NCBI GenBank assembly: GCA_015490555.1
Contig: WFXO01000016.1
Coordinates: 1 to 39,346 of the forward strand
DNA length: 39,346 nt
From: Caldifarciminota bacterium
GTDB lineage: Bacteria > Hydrothermota > Hydrothermia > WGAB01
Direction of reading: 5' to 3'
The notes beneath the pieces were generated by a model. That model worked only from the letters and a program-made list of their open reading frames with translations, ran no database searches and was not told the origin of the DNA. Numbering within the stretch: position 1 is the first letter of the stretch; the number at the start of each line of letters is the position of its first letter. Both the position numbers and the translations under genes were made by a program. Positions 33,634-39,346 of the stretch are shown one piece after another.

Positions 33634-34881
33634 GTGATGCGGACACAACGAAGGTGGTCTCTTTTAGCTTGGGCGAGTGGGGCCCTCTTTCTGGGGTTCC
33701 TCGCGGTGACGTTGTGGAATCTTCGGACCCTGGAGCGGGAGGTCCAACGTCTGACAAAGGAAGAGATCCAAACTCGCGCCTTTTTGGTCTCGACCAGCCT
33801 CCTGGGGATTCCCGAGACCCTTCGAACCGCCTTCCTGGAGACCCTGGTTCGGAGTGAGACCGCGGTCTATCTCGCGATTTTGGATTCCACGGGCCAGGTC
33901 CAGACCTGGGCGTCCGCATTTGAGGGGTTTTTACCCCTCGATATCCCGGCCCCTCGGACCCCAGAGGGCTACCGGAAAATTGAGACCCCCTTCGGGCCCG
34001 TTTTAGAAACGCGGATCCCCCTGAACACCCGTGAGACCCTGGTTTTGGGGTATCCCTATTTTCTCACCGAACAATGGCTTCGCCGGATTTTTTCCCAATC
34101 CTTGAGTTTCTTGTTGATCCTTGGCGGCGTTCTCATCGCTGCCGTTCTCTTGATCGAGCGACTCCGGCAGGAGACATTCCGAAAGAGCCAGCGCATCCAG
34201 GCCCTGGAGGCCGAACAACGTCGCTACAAAGAACTGCATGAAATGGCCCAGGAAATCGCACATGAAATTAAGAATCCGTTGAATGTGTTGGCCTTAGCCC
34301 TCCAGCGTTTGGAGGAAGAGGAAGATCCTGAAAAGCAACGGTCATACATCCACACGCTCCTCCAGGAAATCCGGACCCTGGCCCGCCGAGTTGAAGGGTT
34401 TCTGGAAGCCAAGAACCCGGTGGCCATTCAACCCAGAGAAATCCAGCCAAAACAATTCTTGAAGGAACTCCAGACCTGGTGGTCCGCTGCATTCCGGGAG
34501 AAGGGGATTCTACTGGAGGTCCAGGCAGACGACGGGCTCCTCTGGGCAGACCCTGAATTGTTGAAACAAGCCCTCAACAACTTAATCCAGAACGCCCTGG
34601 AGGCGACCCAGGAGGGATGGGTCAAGGTCCGGGCCCAAGCCCAAAACAAGGGATGGGTCTTTGAAGTCGAGGATACCGGAGAAGGGATTCCAGAGAGCCG
34701 GCTCCACAAGATCTTTTGGCCCGGGTTCACCACCCGGAGATACGGAACCGGGCTGGGCTTGGTCTGGGTCAGGAAGATTGTGGAAGCCCACGGCGGTGCG
34801 GTAGAGGTTGAGAGTTCTCCCGGGAAAGGCACCCGGTTCCGTTTCTGGATTCCACGTCATCCCGGAGGTCTTTCCCCATGA
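33634..34881 (+). CDS. Membrane sensor histidine kinase (NtrB/ZraS-like)
   Basis: Two TM segments flanking an extracytoplasmic domain; EMAQEIAHEIKNPLNVLALALQRLEEE (H-box), ALNNLIQNALEATQEG, VEDTGEGIPESRLHKIFWPGFTTRRYGTGLGLVWVRKIVEAHGG. Confidence 0.88.
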   Translation: MMRTQRRWSLLAWASGALFLGFLAVTLWNLRTLEREVQRLTKEEIQTRAFLVSTSLLGIPETLRTAFLETLVRSETAVYLAILDSTGQVQTWASAFEGFLPLDIPAPRTPEGYRKIETPFGPVLETRIPLNTRETLVLGYPYFLTEQWLRRIFSQSLSFLLILGGVLIAAVLLIERLRQETFRKSQRIQALEAEQRRYKELHEMAQEIAHEIKNPLNVLALALQRLEEEEDPEKQRSYIHTLLQEIRTLARRVEGFLEAKNPVAIQPREIQPKQFLKELQTWWSAAFREKGILLEVQADDGLLWADPELLKQALNNLIQNALEATQEGWVKVRAQAQNKGWVFEVEDTGEGIPESRLHKIFWPGFTTRRYGTGLGLVWVRKIVEAHGGAVEVESSPGKGTRFRFWIPRHPGGLSP

Positions 34882-36260
34882 ATGTCCCCAGGATCTTGAT
34901 CGTGGAAGACGATCCCGTGCAGCGGTCGCTCCTCAAGGGATCCCTGGAGGGTCGGGGGTTCCAGGTGGTCACGGCTGCCTCCGGGGAAGAGGCGCTGGAG
35001 GTAATCGGCCGGGAACATCCAGATCTGATCCTTTTAGACCAACGACTTCCCGGGATTTCGGGATTTGAAGTCCTCCAGTGGGTTCGTCAGAACGCCCCCC
35101 TCATTCCCGTCTTGATGATCACGGCATTTGGCGAAATCCCATTGGCCGTCGAGGCGATCAAGCAAGGGGCGTTCCACTATCTGACAAAGCCCATTGATGT
35201 ACAAGAACTGGAGAGCCTCATTCGGAGGGCCTTAGAACACTACGCCTTAATTCGTGAGAATCAGGTTCTCAAAGAAACCCTGGCGTCCGTTACCCCGGAG
35301 ACCCCGGTCATTTATGCTTCCCGTGCCATGCAAGAGGTGATGTCTTTGGTCGCGAGGGTGGCGCCCACCGATGCGACCGTTTTGATCACCGGAGAAACAG
35401 GAACCGGGAAGGAGTTGGTTGCCCGTGTGATCCACCATCTGTCTCCCCGATCCGCAAACCCCTGGGTTGCCGTGAATGTTGCGGCCCTTCCAGAGACCCT
35501 GATCGAGTCCGAATTGTTTGGTCATGAAAAAGGGGCGTTTACCGGAGCCGACCGGGCCCGAATGGGTAAATTCGAAGCAGCCCACAGGGGGACGTTGTTC
35601 CTGGACGAAATCGGTGAACTGCCTGCCTCTGCCCAGGTCAAACTGCTCCGGTTCTTGCAAGAACGCGTCATTGAACGGTTGGGCTCCAATCGGCCGATCC
35701 CCTTGGACGTGCGCATCATCGCCGCGACGAACCGAGATTTGGAAAGCCTGGTCCGGGAAGGGAAGTTTCGGGAAGACCTCTATTACCGACTGAATGTCAT
35801 TCGAATCCATTTGCCTCCTTTACGCGAGCGACGAGAGGATATTTTGCCGGTGGCACAACACTTCTTAGAAACCTTTGCAAAAAAACACGGGAAAAGGGTC
35901 CGAGCATTCACAAAAGAGGCGACCGAAGCGCTGCTTCGCTATGATTATCCCGGCAACGTCCGGGAACTCCAAAATCTCATTGAACGGGCCGTCGTGCTCA
36001 GTCGGTCCGAATACATCACGGTTCAGGACCTATTCCCGGTCCAGGGATGGACACCCGAAGACGCCTCTCATGGGTCCCTGGATGAGCGACTTGAGGCCTT
36101 TGAACGCCAACTGATCTTAGATGCCTTAAAAAAAGCCGGAGGGGTCCAGACCAAGGCCGCCGAGTTGCTCGGTCTCTCAGAGAGGGCCTTGCGGTATCGC
36201 ATGCAAAAATTAGGCCTCAAACCCACACGACCCCTTGATTCTGAAAATCGCTCGGTATAG
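34878..36260 (+). CDS. Sigma-54-dependent response regulator (NtrC/ZraR-like)
   Basis: REC (LIVEDDPVQRSLLKGSLEG), AAA+ GETGTGKELVARVIHH, GHEKGAFTGADRARMGKFEAAHRGTLFLDEIGELP with GAFTGA, YDYPGNVRELQNLIERAVVL, C-terminal Fis-type HTH TKAAELLGLSERALRYRMQKLGL. Confidence 0.95.
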   Translation: MNVPRILIVEDDPVQRSLLKGSLEGRGFQVVTAASGEEALEVIGREHPDLILLDQRLPGISGFEVLQWVRQNAPLIPVLMITAFGEIPLAVEAIKQGAFHYLTKPIDVQELESLIRRALEHYALIRENQVLKETLASVTPETPVIYASRAMQEVMSLVARVAPTDATVLITGETGTGKELVARVIHHLSPRSANPWVAVNVAALPETLIESELFGHEKGAFTGADRARMGKFEAAHRGTLFLDEIGELPASAQVKLLRFLQERVIERLGSNRPIPLDVRIIAATNRDLESLVREGKFREDLYYRLNVIRIHLPPLRERREDILPVAQHFLETFAKKHGKRVRAFTKEATEALLRYDYPGNVRELQNLIERAVVLSRSEYITVQDLFPVQGWTPEDASHGSLDERLEAFERQLILDALKKAGGVQTKAAELLGLSERALRYRMQKLGLKPTRPLDSENRSV

Positions 36261-36295
36261 GCTTTGAATGTTCCCTACAACACCACGGGAGGTGC

Positions 36296-37945
36296 ATGAT
36301 GGTCGGGACATCCGCATGGATCTGGTGTGCTGTTTTGTTGGCAGCTCCTCCTCAGGAGAAAGGAACCTTCGTGCTGGAACAGAGCGGCAAGAAGGTCGGG
36401 GAAGAGCACTTTACCGTGACCTGGCAAGACAATCGTGGGGTCCTGGAAAGCGAAATCACCCTCACCCTTCCCTCCGCGACGATTTCGATGGAGATCCATC
36501 AAGAAGTAGACCCCTCTCTTCGCCCCCTTTCCTATAAACTCACAGCAGAAACCCCGGGAGGAACGCAGGTTGTGACGGTTGAGCCCACAGATTCCACACT
36601 TTATGAGGTGTTGGCTACGGTACGTGGAACGCATCAGTCCCGGGAATTTGAGGTTTCCGATCCGGTGATTCTGGACAACAACGTCCTGAGCCACTATGTC
36701 CTGATCGGCACCCTGTTAAAGGATCTGAAAGCCCAGGAAACGCGAACGGCCATCGTGCCTCAGGTGATGATGACCCTCCCCCTCAAACTCTATCCCGGGA
36801 AGGCTACAACGTTCCGGGCCGGTGAAAAGACCGTCGAGGGCAAGGTCTATCGGCTTTATCTCGGTGACATCGAGATCGAGTTATATGAGGTCGAAGGGAG
36901 GATTGTTGGGGGTCGGATCCCCAGCCAACAAGCAAAGTTTTACCGAACCGATCTCTATCCGAAGGGGATCGAGCCGATCCCGGCCGAGGGCCGCATCCGG
37001 AAACATCCACCTCCTGAGGTTGGAGAACGCGAAATCGCGTTTGTCAGCGCTGACGGGACCCGGCTTGCCGGGTCCTTTTCATTTCCACGGTCCGGACATC
37101 CCCCATACCCGGTGGTCATCATGATCCATGGCAGTGGAGGCCTGGATCGAGATGAGAATGCCCCCGGCTTCGAGACCAACATCTTCCGGGACCTGGCATG
37201 GGGGTTTGCTCAACACGGGATTGCCAGCCTACGATACGACAAACGAGGGACCGGCAGAAGCCAGGGGGACTGGCAAAAAGCCAGTCTGGAAGACCTGGTC
37301 CAGGACGCGCAAGCCGCGGTCCGCTTTGCACGCCGGTTACCAGAGACGGGCGCCATCTTCCTGTTAGGCCACAGCGAAGGGGGTGTGATTGCCCCGATGG
37401 TCGCACGCCGGGAATCTGTAGACGGGCTGATCCTTCTGGAAGCCCCTGCAACCCCGCTGGATCAGGTCATCCTCTACCAGATCCAGGTAGCCGCCCAGAA
37501 TCGCCGTCTCCCCGATTCCCTGGTGCAAGAGAAGTTGAAAGAGACCAAGGCCTTCTTCGCGTTTGTTCGTTCCTCTCACGGGGATTGGCAAGACTATCCG
37601 GATTCCGTTGTTCAGGCGTATCCGCATTCCTTTTCCCTACGATGGTGGCGAGAGCATCTGGCGCATGATCCCGTTGCAACCCTTCAAAAGGTCCATGTCC
37701 CCGTCCTGATCCTCCAGGGGGATCAAGACCCCCAGGTGCCGCCCGAACACGCCACCCTCCTCAAGCAGGCCTTGGAAGCAGGAGGCAACACAGACGTGGA
37801 ACTCCATGTCTTGGAAGGCATGAACCACCTTTTACGGAAGCAGGAGGGGCCCAAACAACTCCTTGCCCAGGGACTGGATCAACCCCTGGATGATCGGGTG
37901 CTCCCCATTTTGATCTCCTGGATTCAAAAGCATTTCCGTTCTTAA
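36296..37945 (+). CDS. Secreted alpha/beta hydrolase (S9-like esterase/peptidase) with N-terminal beta-rich domain
   Basis: Signal-like N-terminus; VVIMIHGSGGLDRDEN, LRYDKRGTGRSQGDW, FLLGHSEGGVIAPMVA, VPVLILQGDQDPQVPPEHATLL, EGMNHLLR. Confidence 0.85.
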   Translation: MMVGTSAWIWCAVLLAAPPQEKGTFVLEQSGKKVGEEHFTVTWQDNRGVLESEITLTLPSATISMEIHQEVDPSLRPLSYKLTAETPGGTQVVTVEPTDSTLYEVLATVRGTHQSREFEVSDPVILDNNVLSHYVLIGTLLKDLKAQETRTAIVPQVMMTLPLKLYPGKATTFRAGEKTVEGKVYRLYLGDIEIELYEVEGRIVGGRIPSQQAKFYRTDLYPKGIEPIPAEGRIRKHPPPEVGEREIAFVSADGTRLAGSFSFPRSGHPPYPVVIMIHGSGGLDRDENAPGFETNIFRDLAWGFAQHGIASLRYDKRGTGRSQGDWQKASLEDLVQDAQAAVRFARRLPETGAIFLLGHSEGGVIAPMVARRESVDGLILLEAPATPLDQVILYQIQVAAQNRRLPDSLVQEKLKETKAFFAFVRSSHGDWQDYPDSVVQAYPHSFSLRWWREHLAHDPVATLQKVHVPVLILQGDQDPQVPPEHATLLKQALEAGGNTDVELHVLEGMNHLLRKQEGPKQLLAQGLDQPLDDRVLPILISWIQKHFRS

Positions 37946-38015
37946 GAGAGTTCGTTCTCCTTCCCATCTGCCGTGTGTTTCGATGCCATCCAGGAGGAGA
38001 TTTCCGGGTACACGG

Positions 38016-38021
38016 TATAAT
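38016..38021 (+). promoter_or_regulatory. -10 element (TATAAT) of mutS, predicted leaderless
   Basis: TATAAT - 6 nt - ATG (38028). Confidence 0.6.
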
Positions 38022-38027
38022 TTAGCC

Positions 38028-39346
38028 ATGGACATCACGCCCCTCCTCAAGCAATACCAGGAGATCAAGTCCCAGCATCAAGACGAACTTTTGCTCTTCC
38101 GCATGGGGGACTTCTATGAGTTGTTTTTCGAGGACGCGGAGGTGGCGTCCAAGGTCCTGGGGATCGTGTTGACCTCCAAGCCGATGGGGAAAAATCATCG
38201 GGTGCCCATGGCAGGCGTCCCTGTGAAGGCCGCCGAGAGTTATATCGCCAAACTCTTGAAAGCCGGCTACCGGGTGGCCATCTGCGAACAGATCGGGGAA
38301 CCGAAACTTGGCAAAGGCCCGATGCGACGAGAAGTAGTCGAAGTCATTACCCCCGGGACCATCCTGGAACCCGCGTTGCTCCAAGAAAAAGAGTTCAACT
38401 ACCTTGCCAGCCTTTATCCGGGCTCCGATCGGGTGGGTGTGGCCCTTTTGGATCTGACCACAGGGGATTTTGCATTGTTTGAAGCAGATCCGACACGGGC
38501 CCGGGTTGAACTTGAAAAACGGAAGATCGCAGAGGTGATTTTGCCCGAAGATGTGGCGTTTGAAATGGACCAAAGTCCTCCGGTGTATTCCCTTCCATCC
38601 TGGCATTTTGATCCGGAAACCGCCCGCCGGGCCCTTTTAGAGTTCTTCGGCACGCAAACCCTGGACGCCTTTGAGGTCAACGATCTTCCTCGGGCCCTCG
38701 GGGCAGCCCATGCACTTCTCGAGTATGTCCGGGAACGGAAGCCCGGGATGCTGGAACACCTCAAGGGTCTCCGTCGACTCCCTCTCGAGGACCGGATGTA
38801 CCTGGATCGGGCGACCCTCAAGAATTTGGAAGTCCTGGAGCCCATCCATCCCGAAGGGACGGCCCTGGTCGATATCCTGGACGAGACCCTGACCGCGATG
38901 GGCGGCCGGTTCCTCCGGGAGGTCCTGGTGGCCCCCCTTCTCGATGTTGAACAAATCCGAACCCGGTTGATCCGGGTTCAATCCCTGGTTGAGGACCCAG
39001 TACTCCTGGAGTCCGTGAGAAAGGCGTTACAAGATATCCCAGATCTGGAGCGGACCATCGCCAGGGTCTCGGCACGGAAGAGTGGCCCTCGAGAAGTCCG
39101 AAAACTGGCGGAGGGCATCCGGAAGTTTGAGGAATTGCGAAGCCTCCTCCTGACGCATGGGGTTCTGGCCCCCCTGATCCAGGATGCCCCAGATCTCACC
39201 TCCCTTGCCGACGACATTGAACGTACCTTAGTGGACGATCCGCCGGTTTCCACCAGAGATGAGGTGTTCATCCGGTCAGAGGCCAGTCCCGAACTCCAGG
39301 AACTCCGTGACTTAGCACACAACAGCAAGAGCCACCTCCTCCAGTT
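38028..39346 (+). CDS. mutS: DNA mismatch repair protein MutS (3' truncated by window edge)
   Basis: Frame open to the window end, so absent from the ORF track: MDITPLLKQYQEIKSQHQDELLLFRMGDFYELFFEDAEVASKVLGIVLTSKPMGKNHRVPMAGVPVKAAESYIAKLLKAGYRVAICEQIGEPKLGKGPMRREVVEVITPGT. Confidence 0.95.
   Translation, partial: MDITPLLKQYQEIKSQHQDELLLFRMGDFYELFFEDAEVASKVLGIVLTSKPMGKNHRVPMAGVPVKAAESYIAKLLKAGYRVAICEQIGEPKLGKGPMRREVVEVITPGTILEPALLQEKEFNYLASLYPGSDRVGVALLDLTTGDFALFEADPTRARVELEKRKIAEVILPEDVAFEMDQSPPVYSLPSWHFDPETARRALLEFFGTQTLDAFEVNDLPRALGAAHALLEYVRERKPGMLEHLKGLRRLPLEDRMYLDRATLKNLEVLEPIHPEGTALVDILDETLTAMGGRFLREVLVAPLLDVEQIRTRLIRVQSLVEDPVLLESVRKALQDIPDLERTIARVSARKSGPREVRKLAEGIRKFEELRSLLLTHGVLAPLIQDAPDLTSLADDIERTLVDDPPVSTRDEVFIRSEASPELQELRDLAHNSKSHLLQ

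Noticed and set aside
33251-33919. 222-aa minus-strand ORF over the barrel gene end and kinase start
   Set aside because: Pro/Ser/Arg-rich composition typical of antisense frames; contradicts the plus-strand gene boundaries.
1-39346. tRNA/rRNA genes
   Set aside because: No cloverleaf with a T-arm-like GGTTCGANTCC plus acceptor pairing was seen; GGTTCGA/GGTTCAA hits fall inside good coding frames. tRNAscan-SE would be decisive.

Overview
The window is a gene-dense bacterial chromosomal segment of about 39 kb and moderately high GC, with roughly 30 protein-coding genes. No convincing tRNA, rRNA, CRISPR array, transposase or phage genes were found. Recognisable housekeeping genes include a TamB C-terminus (partial), pgeF/yfiH, prmC, prfA, purM, priA, hisS (archaeal/eukaryotic-like type) next to hutH, queG, a ThiF/MoeB-like E1 protein, rpiB, a universal stress protein, a PhoB/PhoR-like pair convergent with pstSCA, and mutS (runs off the right edge). 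Secreted or envelope genes include an S8 protease with a T9SS-like C-terminal domain, lipoproteins, a YxWxxGHW-repeat protein and an outer-membrane barrel. The most interesting region is about 31.48-36.26 kb. It holds a candidate sigma-54-controlled envelope module: a 23-bp perfect palindrome about 100 bp upstream of a -24/-12-like site, a secreted duplicated-domain Met/His/Gly-rich protein, a strong hairpin, a beta-barrel-like protein, then an NtrB-type kinase and an NtrC-type regulator. Other notable signals are several genes with TATAAT/TAAAAT placed 6-8 nt before the start codon (leaderless transcription), a five-unit 11-bp-periodic Pho-box-like array upstream of pstS, and a mosaic repeat island at 19.76-20.07 kb. 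All functional calls come from reading motifs by eye; no database search was run.
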